Below are positions 47,929-57,900 of a stretch of DNA of 64,000 bases, piece by piece (position 1 is the stretch's first letter; every line of letters begins with the position of its first letter). The stretch is from Bacteroidia bacterium (GTDB lineage: Bacteria; Bacteroidota; Bacteroidia; CAIKAF01). The translations under genes were made by a program, and so were the position numbers. The DNA is taken from NCBI GenBank assembly GCA_016742095.1, contig JACVCJ010000006.1, positions 1 through 64,000 of the forward strand, given 5' to 3'. The notes under the pieces were generated by a model. It searched no databases. It was given only the letters and a program-made list of their open reading frames with translations, and was not told the origin of the DNA.

Positions 47929-50900
47929 ATGCAAAAAGTAGTGTTAAGCGCCATCCTGTTCCTGGCATTTACAGGCGGTATACTGTCGCAGACAGAACCG
48001 TTCTCCAAAGACAAGACCAAATTCCTGACCGAGCTCAAGACCACGTTCAACAATTTTGACCGGGTGCGCGGTAAATACTATTCCGATAAGATCGATTCCC
48101 TGACCAAAGCCAACGCGTTCCCCGACCAGGCAGTAGCGCCCGCGGCCGATCTGCTGAATGCCATGGCCCGTAAAAAACTGCGGGTAATGCCGCACTACTC
48201 CGGGTTTGTGGACGTGCTGTTCGCCTTTATCATTAAGGAAAAAATGGCCGAAATGCCGCTCTGGACGCAATCGGTGCATCATGTAATGAATACCAAGACC
48301 CAGGGCAGCCTGAGTACCTACCTCGAGAACTCGGCGCTGTTCTATACCTACGGCACCATTTATAAGTCCATGTCGGTGCAGTGGCGCATCAGCGGGGGCG
48401 GCTATACCTTTATGTACCAGGAGGGAAAAGACCCCTTTTTTAAATTTACCAATACCGATCTGCAGGGCCTCAGCAAAGGCGACAGTTCTTTTGTACTGAA
48501 TACCGATGCCCTGTGGGACCCTTTCCAGGAAACCTGGACCGGCACCAGGGGCAAAGTGACCTGGGAACGGACGGGGCTGCCCGCCTCGGAAGTATACGCC
48601 GAACTGAACAAATACCGCATCAGTCTTAAATCGGCCGAATATTCCGCAGATTCAGCATACCTCTACCACTCCGGCTATTTTAAGGAGCCTGTGATCGGCA
48701 GCCTGGAAGACAAAATGATGTCGGCCGTGAACATAGAGAACGTGATCTACCCGCGCTTCACTTCGTATGAAAAACGGGTTAAACTCAACAACCTGGCCGA
48801 AGGCGTACGTTACGAGGGCGGTTTTACGCTCAAGGGCAATAAATTTATCGGTACCGGTGATGTGGCCAATCCCGCCTTCATCTTTATCGACCGGGATAAA
48901 AAGCCTTTCCTGGTGATGGGTGCCCTGGGCTGGGTGTTCCGCGAGAACCAGATCCTTTCGGACCGGGCTTCGGTAACCATTTATATGAAGACCGAGACCA
49001 AACTCGACAGCCTTTACCATCCCGGCTGCCAGGTAAAATATTTCACCGACCGCAAAGAACTGCAGCTGCTGCGCCAGGGCGAAGGGATACAACAGAGTAA
49101 ATTCAACGATACCTATCACAATATCGACTTTGAAACGGAAGCCATCTTCTGGAAAGTGAAGGAAGACAAACTGGTACTCAGTTCGGCCAAAGGCTCCTCG
49201 CGTGACAGCGCCGTGTTCTACAGCGATAACTATTTTAGGCAGAGGCAGTACGACAAGCTTTCGGGCCTCGACGACCCGGATCCCCTGGCCATGATCAAGA
49301 CCTACTGCGACAAGCACAATACCAATACCTTTACCGCACAGGAAATGGCCAAATGGTTCAGGGACGACGTAAGCGATATCCGCATCCTGCTGGCCCGCCT
49401 GTCCATCAGTGGTCTTATCAACTACAACCCCGATAACGAAAGGGCCGACGCCAAAAAACGCTTTTTCACCTTTGTAGGTTCGCGTTACGGCCGCAACGAC
49501 TACGACGTCATTGAACTGGGCAGCGCCGGACTGCGGCCCAACGGTTTCATAAGCCTCATCGATTACCGCCTGGAACTGGACGGTGTAAAACGGATACCCA
49601 TGAGCGATTCACAGCGCGTGGTACTGTACCCGGAAGCCCAGCACGTGCTCATGCGCGAGGATATGGACATGTATTTTAACGGGGGCGTAGTGGGCGGACA
49701 GTTCACTTTCCTCGGAAAAGCCTATGAGTTCGATTACGATAAGTTCAAGATAAAAATGCCTACCGTGGATACCATCCTGGTGCGTGTGCGGCGCCTGCTG
49801 CCCGACGAGTTCGGCCAGTACCCGCCCATTATCCTGGGTACGCCCATCGAGCAGGTGAACGGCGAGCTGGAGATCGATGATCCCGCGGGTAAATCGGGCC
49901 TGAAAGCCATAGGCCGTTACCCCGTTTTTACCAGCAAGAAACCCAGTTATGCCTATTACAGTCAGCGCTGGGTAGAAGGCGGCGTGTATACCCGCGACCG
50001 TTTCTATTTCCAGATCGATCCCTATGTGCTCGACAGTCTCGATACCTTCGACCCGCGTAAACTGAGGCTGCCGGGTACATTCACCTCAGCCGATATCTTC
50101 CCGGACATACGCGAGGAATTGCAGGTGATGCCCGATTATTCGCTGGGTTTTGTGGGCGAAACGGGCGCTTCGGGACTGCCGGCCTACGGAGGTCCGGCCA
50201 AGTTCTTCAATACGCTGACCTTGTCCAACCAGGGCCTGCGCGGTAAGGGTGTACTCGAATACCAGAATTCAAAGACCTCGGGTAAGGACTTCCGGTTTTA
50301 TCCCGATAGTATGAATGCCTGGGCCCAGGGCTTTAACGTGCCCGCATCAGCGAAAACGCCCGATGTAAAAGGCGACTCGGTATACATACACTGGGAACCG
50401 AAAAACGGTATGTTCGGCGTAAAAAATATGGGCAAGCCCTTCGATATGTACGGCGGCAAAGTAGCTCTTACCGGCAGGGTGGAGGTAACTACTGCCGGAC
50501 TGCTGGAAGGGGGCGGTGTGGCCGATATCGGTAACGCCACCGTGGCTGCCAAGAAATACAGCTTTTCGCCGAAAAAATTCAACAGCGACAGTGCCGATTT
50601 CACCCTGAAGAACCTGAACGTGGATGCGATCGATACGTCGGGCATTGCACTGACCACCACCAATATGAAGACGGAGATCAACTTCGAGGAGAAAAAAGGG
50701 AAGTTCATCGCCAACGACGAAAATGCCTTTGTGGATTTCCCGATCAACGAATACCGGGCTTTCAGCGAACGGGTGGACTGGAACATGACCGACAACAATG
50801 TAGAACTGAAGACCGTAAAATCGGTGGAGGAAGGCTTTCGTATGGTTTCTACGCGGCACGGGCAGGATTCCCTGGAATTCAAGGCCCAGAGCGCACTTTT

Positions 50901-52344
50901 CAAAACCGCCGAAAAACGCATCGAGGCCGAGGGGATCAAATACATCGATGTGGCCGATTCCCGCGTATTACTGTCCGACGGTAAGGCCAATATCATCCGC
51001 CGGGCGGACATAGAACCCCTGCAGAAAACAAGTATACAGATGCCTGTGGGCACACAGAACCACCTGATCGAGAACGCCACGGTGGACATCGGCGGTAAAT
51101 ACGCCATTACCGGGGAAGGGGAGTATGCCTATAAAGACAAGACCGGCCGCGAACAGAAAATAAAAATGCATACCATTAAGGTAGACAGCATAAAACAGAT
51201 GACGGCCACCGGCACCCTGGAACCGCAGGACAGTCTTAAACTGATGCCGCATGTACTGTACAAAGGCTATTTTAACCTGTATGCGCAGAACCCGGAGCCG
51301 GAGATCAACGGTTTCATCACCATGGACCACAGTTGTCCGCAGTTCTCCAAACGCTGGATGCGCACCCGTGGCTTTATCGGGGACGGCGACATCAGCATAC
51401 CGGTGCCTGCCGACGCCAAAGACGATACCCAGACGCCCATGTTCAACGGTTTTGCCTTTGCCAGCGACAGTTCGGGGATATACCCGGTACTGATGTCGTC
51501 CAAGAAGACCTATGCCGATTACGAGGCCCTGACCATCAGCGGTTACCTTAAATACGACCTGGCTTCGGGCGAGTACCGCATTGCCAGCAAGGAAAAACTG
51601 GCCGATCCTGCACTGATCGAGAATTACGTAGCCTTTAACCCCAATACCTGTATGGCATACGGCGAAGGTCCGCTGCAGCTTACCGGTAAAATGGGACAGG
51701 TACGTATTTCCACGGCCGGCGTGATCCGCTTCCTGCCCATGGACACCATTACCGAGGTAGAAGGGGTGATCGGCATGGACTTTCCGCTCGATAACGAACT
51801 CTGGAAATACATCGGCGATAAATACAAGGAATACGCCTCTTCGGGCCCGGATTTTAAAGAAGAAGCCACCCTGCGCTCCCTGCTGTACCTGCTGGATACC
51901 AAAGAACGCGACCGTTTCCAGTCACGTATCCGCGACGGCAAGCTGGAAAAACTGCCCGAGCCGCTCAACAGCAGCCTGTTCCTTACCGGGGTGAACCTGA
52001 GCTGGAACAAACGCAGACGCTCCCTGATGTACAGCGGCAGCGCCAACCTGCTGAGCCTGAACCGCAACCTCTTCGATAAGGGTGTGCAGGTATACGTGGA
52101 AGTGGTGCGCAAGCGTTCGGCCGAAGGCGTGAACATGCTCATCGAGTTTGGCGACGGCGTACAGTACTACTTCAGTTACAGGCTCAATGTAATGCAGGTG
52201 TACAGCAGCGATACCGAGTTCAATAAAATACTGATGCAGATGGACCCCAAACGCCGCACCTTCGAGGCGAAAGATCAGCCGAACTACCAGTTCACGCTCA
52301 GTTCACAGCGCCGTATGGACCAGTTTAAAGCCCAGTTTGAATAA
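47929..52344 (+). CDS. Very large secreted protein of unknown function (about 1,471 aa)
   Basis: Signal peptide MQKVVLSAILFLAFTGGILSQ; uninterrupted ORF with consistent codon usage; no domain recognised with confidence. Confidence 0.85.
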   Translation: MQKVVLSAILFLAFTGGILSQTEPFSKDKTKFLTELKTTFNNFDRVRGKYYSDKIDSLTKANAFPDQAVAPAADLLNAMARKKLRVMPHYSGFVDVLFAFIIKEKMAEMPLWTQSVHHVMNTKTQGSLSTYLENSALFYTYGTIYKSMSVQWRISGGGYTFMYQEGKDPFFKFTNTDLQGLSKGDSSFVLNTDALWDPFQETWTGTRGKVTWERTGLPASEVYAELNKYRISLKSAEYSADSAYLYHSGYFKEPVIGSLEDKMMSAVNIENVIYPRFTSYEKRVKLNNLAEGVRYEGGFTLKGNKFIGTGDVANPAFIFIDRDKKPFLVMGALGWVFRENQILSDRASVTIYMKTETKLDSLYHPGCQVKYFTDRKELQLLRQGEGIQQSKFNDTYHNIDFETEAIFWKVKEDKLVLSSAKGSSRDSAVFYSDNYFRQRQYDKLSGLDDPDPLAMIKTYCDKHNTNTFTAQEMAKWFRDDVSDIRILLARLSISGLINYNPDNERADAKKRFFTFVGSRYGRNDYDVIELGSAGLRPNGFISLIDYRLELDGVKRIPMSDSQRVVLYPEAQHVLMREDMDMYFNGGVVGGQFTFLGKAYEFDYDKFKIKMPTVDTILVRVRRLLPDEFGQYPPIILGTPIEQVNGELEIDDPAGKSGLKAIGRYPVFTSKKPSYAYYSQRWVEGGVYTRDRFYFQIDPYVLDSLDTFDPRKLRLPGTFTSADIFPDIREELQVMPDYSLGFVGETGASGLPAYGGPAKFFNTLTLSNQGLRGKGVLEYQNSKTSGKDFRFYPDSMNAWAQGFNVPASAKTPDVKGDSVYIHWEPKNGMFGVKNMGKPFDMYGGKVALTGRVEVTTAGLLEGGGVADIGNATVAAKKYSFSPKKFNSDSADFTLKNLNVDAIDTSGIALTTTNMKTEINFEEKKGKFIANDENAFVDFPINEYRAFSERVDWNMTDNNVELKTVKSVEEGFRMVSTRHGQDSLEFKAQSALFKTAEKRIEAEGIKYIDVADSRVLLSDGKANIIRRADIEPLQKTSIQMPVGTQNHLIENATVDIGGKYAITGEGEYAYKDKTGREQKIKMHTIKVDSIKQMTATGTLEPQDSLKLMPHVLYKGYFNLYAQNPEPEINGFITMDHSCPQFSKRWMRTRGFIGDGDISIPVPADAKDDTQTPMFNGFAFASDSSGIYPVLMSSKKTYADYEALTISGYLKYDLASGEYRIASKEKLADPALIENYVAFNPNTCMAYGEGPLQLTGKMGQVRISTAGVIRFLPMDTITEVEGVIGMDFPLDNELWKYIGDKYKEYASSGPDFKEEATLRSLLYLLDTKERDRFQSRIRDGKLEKLPEPLNSSLFLTGVNLSWNKRRRSLMYSGSANLLSLNRNLFDKGVQVYVEVVRKRSAEGVNMLIEFGDGVQYYFSYRLNVMQVYSSDTEFNKILMQMDPKRRTFEAKDQPNYQFTLSSQRRMDQFKAQFE

Positions 52345-52345
52345 T

Positions 52346-52990
52346 ATGGAATGGATCATCACAGTTGCGGCCGGTTACCTGCTGGGGAGCATTCCCTCGG
52401 CGGTGTGGTTCGGTAAGCTTTTTCACGGAGTGGACGTACGGGAGCACGGCAGCGGTAATGCCGGGGCTACCAATGTATTCCGCGTACTGGGAAAGCGCAC
52501 GGGCTTTATTGTACTGTTTGCCGATATCCTGAAAGGTTCCCTGGCGGCCCTGGTACCTCTGTGGCTGCCTGCGTTCGGTAAAGAGGCCGGGGCAGAACTG
52601 TTGCTCAACGCACAGCTGGCGGGTGGCACGGCGGCCATACTGGGGCATTTATACCCGGTATTTGCCGGTTTCAAAGGCGGAAAAGGCGTGGCCACCATGC
52701 TGGGCATTATGCTCGCCATACAGTGGCAGGCCTCGCTGGTATCGATCGGGGTGTTCCTGCTGATATGGCTTTCGTTCAATTTTATTTCGCTGGCCAGTAT
52801 GTCGGGCGGACTGGTATTTCCGCTGGCCTATTTCCTGCTTTCAGATAAACAGGGAACGCTTATGTCGGTGATTGCGGTACTGATCCCCCTGCTGCTTATT
52901 TACACGCACCGTAAGAACATCCGCAAGCTGCTGAACGGTACGGAAAGTAAAATGTACGCCTTCCGCAAAACAAAAACTGTTGAAAAATAA
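52346..52990 (+). CDS. plsY: Glycerol-3-phosphate acyltransferase PlsY
   Basis: GYLLGSIPSAVWFGKLFHGVDVREHGSGNAGATNVFRVLG; GHLYPVFAGFKGGKGVATMLG. Confidence 0.96.
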   Translation: MEWIITVAAGYLLGSIPSAVWFGKLFHGVDVREHGSGNAGATNVFRVLGKRTGFIVLFADILKGSLAALVPLWLPAFGKEAGAELLLNAQLAGGTAAILGHLYPVFAGFKGGKGVATMLGIMLAIQWQASLVSIGVFLLIWLSFNFISLASMSGGLVFPLAYFLLSDKQGTLMSVIAVLIPLLLIYTHRKNIRKLLNGTESKMYAFRKTKTVEK

Positions 52991-53033
52991 CACGATGCTG
53001 TTTATAAGTGAAATGCGTTTTTTTTTCAATTTC

Positions 53034-53063
53034 TTGCACAACTCAAATTATTGCCTACCTTTG
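53034..53063 (+). promoter_or_regulatory. Strong Bacteroidetes-type promoter upstream of the small lipoprotein gene
   Basis: TTG-N19-TACCTTTG. Confidence 0.7.
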
Positions 53064-53101
53064 CCCCTGCTTATTTAAAAATCAATAAAAGAAAAAAGAA
53101 A

Positions 53102-53557
53102 ATGAAAGGCTTAACTAAACTTTTCGCAGGCGTATTCGCTGCATCTATCCTGGCTTCTTGCGGTGGTGGTAACACACCTGACAAAGCTGCTACTGAGTTC
53201 CTGAACGCAGTTAAAGCTGGTGACAAAGCTAAATACGAAGCTGTTTCTACAGAAGCTACCAAAAGCATGATGACCAACAGCGGTCTGAAAATTGCTGACG
53301 TTAAAGACGTAAAATGTACAAACACTTCTGATACTACAGCTACATGTACTTACTGCTGTGAAGAAGGTAAAACGGAAAGCTCTAACCTGAACCTCGTTAA
53401 ACGTAGCGACAAATGGTTAGTAGATATGAAAAAAGAAGCTGGTCTGAACGACGCTATGAACTCTATGACCGAAGGTCTGGAAGCTGCTGGCGATTCAGCT
53501 GCCGGTGCTGTTGAAGCTGCTGGTGATGCTGCTACTGCTCCTGCTGAGACTAAGTAA
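53102..53557 (+). CDS. Small lipoprotein, DUF4878-like, probably highly expressed
   Basis: MKGLTKLFAGVFAASILASCGGG lipobox; PDKAATEFLNAVKAGDKAKYEAVSTEATK; Ala/Pro-rich tail. Confidence 0.75.
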   Translation: MKGLTKLFAGVFAASILASCGGGNTPDKAATEFLNAVKAGDKAKYEAVSTEATKSMMTNSGLKIADVKDVKCTNTSDTTATCTYCCEEGKTESSNLNLVKRSDKWLVDMKKEAGLNDAMNSMTEGLEAAGDSAAGAVEAAGDAATAPAETK

Positions 53558-53581
53558 TTTTTTCTGATTACAATATTTAGA

Positions 53582-53611
53582 AGCTCTGACAATTATTGTC
53601 AGGGCTTTTTT
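53582..53611 (+). terminator. Intrinsic terminator of the small lipoprotein gene
   Basis: AGCTCTGACA/TGTCAGGGCT stem (one wobble) then TTTTTT. Confidence 0.85.
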
Positions 53612-53636
53612 ATTTTTGCAGCCTACTTTTCTATCT

Positions 53637-54326
53637 ATGTTAAAGCGTAAGATACTCCTGTCTCTCTTTTTTATCCTCCTGTTTGCCGCAGGATTCCGTC
53701 TGTTCGATACCTTTCGTGTGGAAGCCGGCGAACAGGCGACCAAAGCCTACGGAGACCCCTCCAGATTCTACCGTTTATCTGCCGAAGACCTGGACAAAAT
53801 GCAGAGCGGCGATATCATCCTGCGTAAAGGACATGGCTCCGTAAGCGATATCATCGATAATATGTACCCCACGGGCTACCATCTCTCGCACTGCGCCGTG
53901 GTGATCCGGGACCCGGACAGCCTGTACGTGATCCACACCGTAAGCAGCGAACTGAGTATGGGCGATGGCGTACAGACCGAAAATATGGACAAATTCGTGC
54001 GGGAAAGCGTGCGCAATTCCATTATGCTGGTGCGCCCCAAAGCCGATTCACTCACCCGCATAAAGATCGCGGATGCCACCAAAAGCTTCCTGAACAAGAA
54101 AATTCCCTTCGATAATGCCTTTGATATCAGCGATACCACGCAGTTTTACTGTACAGAGCTTATTTACCAGGCTTATCGTAGAGTATACGGTAAAGATATG
54201 TTCCCGGAGCGTTTAAGTACCGATCATCCCAATTACCTGGGCATAGACGCCCTGCTCGATACCACCAAGTTCGAGCGCATCATTACCCATCAGAAGATAG
54301 ACCCGGACCATATGCCGGTGCAGTAA
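53637..54326 (+). CDS. YiiX/YebB-like permuted NlpC/P60-type cysteine hydrolase
   Basis: MQSGDIILRKGHGSVSDIIDNMYPTGYHLSHCAVV; FYCTELIYQAYRRV. Confidence 0.8.
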   Translation: MLKRKILLSLFFILLFAAGFRLFDTFRVEAGEQATKAYGDPSRFYRLSAEDLDKMQSGDIILRKGHGSVSDIIDNMYPTGYHLSHCAVVIRDPDSLYVIHTVSSELSMGDGVQTENMDKFVRESVRNSIMLVRPKADSLTRIKIADATKSFLNKKIPFDNAFDISDTTQFYCTELIYQAYRRVYGKDMFPERLSTDHPNYLGIDALLDTTKFERIITHQKIDPDHMPVQ

Positions 54327-54333
54327 AGAAGCC

Positions 54334-55134
54334 TCAGGCTTCGCTCTTCCGCCTGTTTTTATCCTCGAAACGCAGGTGTTTCACCGATTCACCGCTGTCG
54401 CGCAGTTCGATCAGCGAATCGATGCCGATCTTCAGGTGATTGTGCACAAAGGTATCGGTTACGTGTTTATCGCTGTTCTCCGTTTTTACACCTTCGGGGT
54501 TCATGGGGTTATCCGATACCAGTAGCAGGGCGCCGTGCGGTATACCGTTGGCAAAACCGACCAGGAATATGGTGGCGGTTTCCATATCGATGCCCATGGC
54601 GCGTATTTTACGCAGGTACACTTTAAATTCCTCGTCGTGTTCCCATACGCGGCGGTTGGTGGTGTAAACGGTGCCGGTATAATAGTCCAGCTCCATTTTA
54701 CGTATGGTGTGCGAAACGGCCATCTGCAGGCGGAAAGAGGGCAGGGCCGGTACTTCGGGCGGCATATAGTCGTTGCCGGTACCGTCGCCGCGTATGGCGG
54801 CAATGGGTAAGATCAGATCGCCCAGTTTGGTTATTTCCTTCAGTCCGCCGCATTTACCGAGGAAAAGCACGGCTTTGGGTTCCACGGCGCTGAGCAGGTC
54901 CATAACGGTAGCGGCCATGGCCGAGCCCATACCAAAGTTAATAATGGTAATATCGTTGCAGGTGGCCGATTGCATGGGACGGCCGATGCCCTGTATATCT
55001 ACGCCGAACTGCTCGGCGAACCACATTACATAATTACTGAAATTGGTAAGCAGTATGTATTTTCCGAAGGATTCCAGCGGGGTGCCGGTGTATCGCGGCA
55101 GCCAGTTCTTTACAATTTCTTCTTTCGTCTTCAT
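54334..55134 (-). CDS. amn: AMP nucleosidase
   Basis: MQSATCNDITIINFGMGSAMAATVMDLLSAVEPKAVLFLGKCGGLKE; RGDGTGNDYMPPEVPALPSF; MGIDMETATIF. Confidence 0.92.
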   Translation of the reverse strand: MKTKEEIVKNWLPRYTGTPLESFGKYILLTNFSNYVMWFAEQFGVDIQGIGRPMQSATCNDITIINFGMGSAMAATVMDLLSAVEPKAVLFLGKCGGLKEITKLGDLILPIAAIRGDGTGNDYMPPEVPALPSFRLQMAVSHTIRKMELDYYTGTVYTTNRRVWEHDEEFKVYLRKIRAMGIDMETATIFLVGFANGIPHGALLLVSDNPMNPEGVKTENSDKHVTDTFVHNHLKIGIDSLIELRDSGESVKHLRFEDKNRRKSEA

Positions 55135-55168
55135 ATCGGTTTATCTCCTTTGCGGGATGCATATTTAC

Positions 55169-55194
55169 AAAAAAACGGGCTCAGGGCCCGTTTT
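55169..55194 (-). terminator. Intrinsic terminator of the Sua5-type gene
   Basis: AAAACGGGC-TCAGG-GCCCGTTTT; minus strand ends in a T run. Confidence 0.8.
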
Positions 55195-55212
55195 CGTATG
55201 GTGTTTATTTCG

Positions 55213-55836
55213 TTATGCTTCTTCGAGCAGCTCAGCTCCGAGGCCGGCGCGCAGTATGGTGATCTCTTCACCTGTACAGTCGAGCACGGTGCTGGGTTCG
55301 TTGTTGCCATAGCCGCCGTCGATCATCAGGTCTACCATTTCGCCCAGGCGGTTATGGATCAGTTCGGGATCGGTGGTGTATTCCACTACGGAGTTATCGT
55401 CGTGTACCGATGTGCTCAGCAGCGGGTTGCCGAGGCTTTTTACAATTTCCTGTGATATACGGTTGTCCGGGATGCGGATACCTACGGTTTTCTTTTTGTA
55501 ACCGAAGATATCGGGTATTTTACCGTTGGCATTCAGGATAAAGGTAAAGGGACCGGGCAGGTAACGGTTCAGCGCTTTGAACACGTTATTGTCCATCGGT
55601 TTGGTGTAACTGCCCAGCGGTTTCACGTCGGACAGGATCAGGGAAAAATTGGCCTCGTCGAGACGAACGCCTTTGATACTGCATAGCTTCTGCACGGCAT
55701 CTTTATTGTGCGAATCGCAACCAAAAGCATACACCGTATCGGTAGGATAAATGATCACTCCGCCGTTGCGTAAAACGGCAACAATCTTTTCGATCTGGGC
55801 TTCGCTGGGTTGCAGCTCATTTAATTTGAGTATCAT
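55213..55836 (-). CDS. L-threonylcarbamoyladenylate synthase (Sua5/YrdC/YciO family)
   Basis: LRNGGVIIYPTDTVYAFGCD; KTVGIRIPDNRISQEIVKSLGNPLLSTSVH. Confidence 0.93.
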   Translation of the reverse strand: MILKLNELQPSEAQIEKIVAVLRNGGVIIYPTDTVYAFGCDSHNKDAVQKLCSIKGVRLDEANFSLILSDVKPLGSYTKPMDNNVFKALNRYLPGPFTFILNANGKIPDIFGYKKKTVGIRIPDNRISQEIVKSLGNPLLSTSVHDDNSVVEYTTDPELIHNRLGEMVDLMIDGGYGNNEPSTVLDCTGEEITILRAGLGAELLEEA

Positions 55837-55862
55837 ATGTATATAATTTTAGTTATCGGAAC

Positions 55863-56531
55863 TTACAAAGCGGCTTTCTGGGCGGCTTTGGCATGGTCTT
55901 CCAGGAACTGTTTCAAACCATTGTCCGTAAGCGGGTGCTTCAGCAGGGCCATAATGGCGTTGAGCGGACAGGTAACCACGTCGGCCCCCACCTTGGCGCA
56001 CTGCAGTATATGCATCGGATGGCGTACCGAAGCGGCCAGCACCTGCGTTTTATAACCGTAATTGGCATAGATCTGCACAATATCCTCGATCAGCAGCATA
56101 CCGTCGGTCGAAACATCGTCGAGGCGGCCGATGAAGGGCGATACATAGGTAGCTCCGGCTTTGGCGGCCAGCAGGGCCTGTCCTGCCGAAAATACCAGGG
56201 TACAATTGGTTTTTATTCCTTTGGAAGAAAAATATTTTATGGCTTTAACGCCGTCTCTGATCATGGGTACTTTAACGGTGATCTGCGGATGAAGGGCGGC
56301 CAGCAGCTCTCCTTCGGCGATCATTTCCTCGTATGTGGTAGCTATTACCTCGGCACTGACATCTCCGTTCACAATATCGCAGATCTTCAGGTAATGGGCT
56401 TTAATGTTCTCTTCGCCCGTGATACCTTCCTTGGCCATCAGGGACGGATTGGTGGTAACCCCGTCCAGCACTCCCAGTTCCTGCGCTTCTTTGATCTGTT
56501 CCAGATTGGCCGTGTCAATGAAAAACTTCAT
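55863..56531 (-). CDS. fsa: Fructose-6-phosphate aldolase / transaldolase-like
   Basis: [92 protein letters not shown]. Confidence 0.93.
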   Translation of the reverse strand: MKFFIDTANLEQIKEAQELGVLDGVTTNPSLMAKEGITGEENIKAHYLKICDIVNGDVSAEVIATTYEEMIAEGELLAALHPQITVKVPMIRDGVKAIKYFSSKGIKTNCTLVFSAGQALLAAKAGATYVSPFIGRLDDVSTDGMLLIEDIVQIYANYGYKTQVLAASVRHPMHILQCAKVGADVVTCPLNAIMALLKHPLTDNGLKQFLEDHAKAAQKAAL

Positions 56532-56635
56532 ACTTCTTTAACTGTTTTCTAATCGTGAATAAATATAAAAAAAATCGGGTTCATTTTTATTAATATATCG
56601 ATGAACCCCGTGAATATTTCGGCGTGTTGTGATGC

Positions 56636-56668
56636 AACAAAAAAGCATTGCCGGTATGACAATGCTTT
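56636..56668 (-). terminator. Intrinsic terminator of the acyl-CoA dehydrogenase gene
   Basis: AAAGCATTG/CAATGCTTT arms; minus strand continues TTTTTTGTTG. Confidence 0.8.
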
Positions 56669-56687
56669 CTGAATTCCTTATAAATGT

Positions 56688-57866
56688 CTATTTGAAGGCG
56701 TTAAGACCTGTGACGTCCATACCTGTAATAAGCAGGTGTATGTCGTGGGTACCTTCGTAGGTCACCACCGACTCCAGGTTCATCATATGGCGCATAATGC
56801 TGTATTCCCCGATGATGCCCATACCGCCCAGCATCTGGCGGGCATTGCGGGCTATGGTCAGGGCCATGTCCACGTTGTTGCGCTTGGCCATGGATATCTG
56901 TGCCGGAGTGGCTTTGTCTTCGTTCTTAAGGGTGCCGAGGCGCCATACCAGCAGCTGTGCCTTGGTGATCTCGGTGATCATTTCGGCCAGTTTTTTCTGC
57001 TGCAGCTGGAATCCGCCGATCGGGCGGCCGAACTGTTCTCTTTCCATCGAGTAACGCAGGGCCGTATCGTAACAGTCGAGCGCGGCTCCGATGGCTCCCC
57101 AGGAAATACCGTAACGGGCGCTGTTCAGACAGCTCAGGGGGCCTTTCAGGCCTTTTACGCCCGGGAAGATGTTCTCTTTGGGTACTTTTACGTTATCGAA
57201 CACCAGTTCGCCGGTGGCACTGGCGCGTAAGCTCCATTTGCTGTGGGTCTCGGGTGTGCTGAAACCTTCCATGCCGCGTTCTGCCACGAGGCCCTGGATC
57301 TCGCCCTGTTCGTTCTTGGCCCATACAACCGCGATATCGGCAAAAGGGGCATTGCTGATCCACATTTTGGCTCCGTTCAGGACCACGTGATCGCCGGCGT
57401 CTCTGAACCAGGTGGTCATACTGCCCGGATCGCTGCCGTGGTTAGGCTCGGTGAGACCGAAACAACCCATCATTTCGCCTTTGGCCAGTTTGGGCAGGTA
57501 TTTCTGTTTCTGCTCCTCACTGCCGAATTTCCAGATCGGGAACATCACCAGGGAACTCTGTACCGATGCTGTGGAACGGATACCGCTGTCGCCGCGTTCC
57601 AGTTCCTGCATAATGATACCGTAAGCGATATGGTCGAGCCCGTGACCGCCGTATTCAGCCGGGATATAAGGCCCGAAAGCGCCTATTTCGGCGAGTCCCC
57701 TGATCAGGTGTGACGGGAATTCGGCACGTTGTGCATACTCCTCGATGATGGGAGAAATTTCTTTTTTTACGAACTGGCGTACCGTTTCGCGGATAAGGCG
57801 GTGTTCTTCGGTAAGCAGGTCTTCGGTAAGGTAATAGTCGTGATACTGGAATTTATCTGCGGCCAT
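56688..57866 (-). CDS. Acyl-CoA dehydrogenase, glutaryl-CoA dehydrogenase-like
   Basis: GCFGLTEPNHGSDPGSMTTWFRD; LSCLNSARYGISWGAIGAALDCYDTALRYSMEREQFGRPIGGFQLQQKKLA; YEGTHDIHLLITG; start at MAADKF (57866). Confidence 0.9.
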   Translation of the reverse strand: MAADKFQYHDYYLTEDLLTEEHRLIRETVRQFVKKEISPIIEEYAQRAEFPSHLIRGLAEIGAFGPYIPAEYGGHGLDHIAYGIIMQELERGDSGIRSTASVQSSLVMFPIWKFGSEEQKQKYLPKLAKGEMMGCFGLTEPNHGSDPGSMTTWFRDAGDHVVLNGAKMWISNAPFADIAVVWAKNEQGEIQGLVAERGMEGFSTPETHSKWSLRASATGELVFDNVKVPKENIFPGVKGLKGPLSCLNSARYGISWGAIGAALDCYDTALRYSMEREQFGRPIGGFQLQQKKLAEMITEITKAQLLVWRLGTLKNEDKATPAQISMAKRNNVDMALTIARNARQMLGGMGIIGEYSIMRHMMNLESVVTYEGTHDIHLLITGMDVTGLNAFK

Positions 57867-57900
57867 AGTCTCAAATGATATATAATTGTTCGCTGTATGT

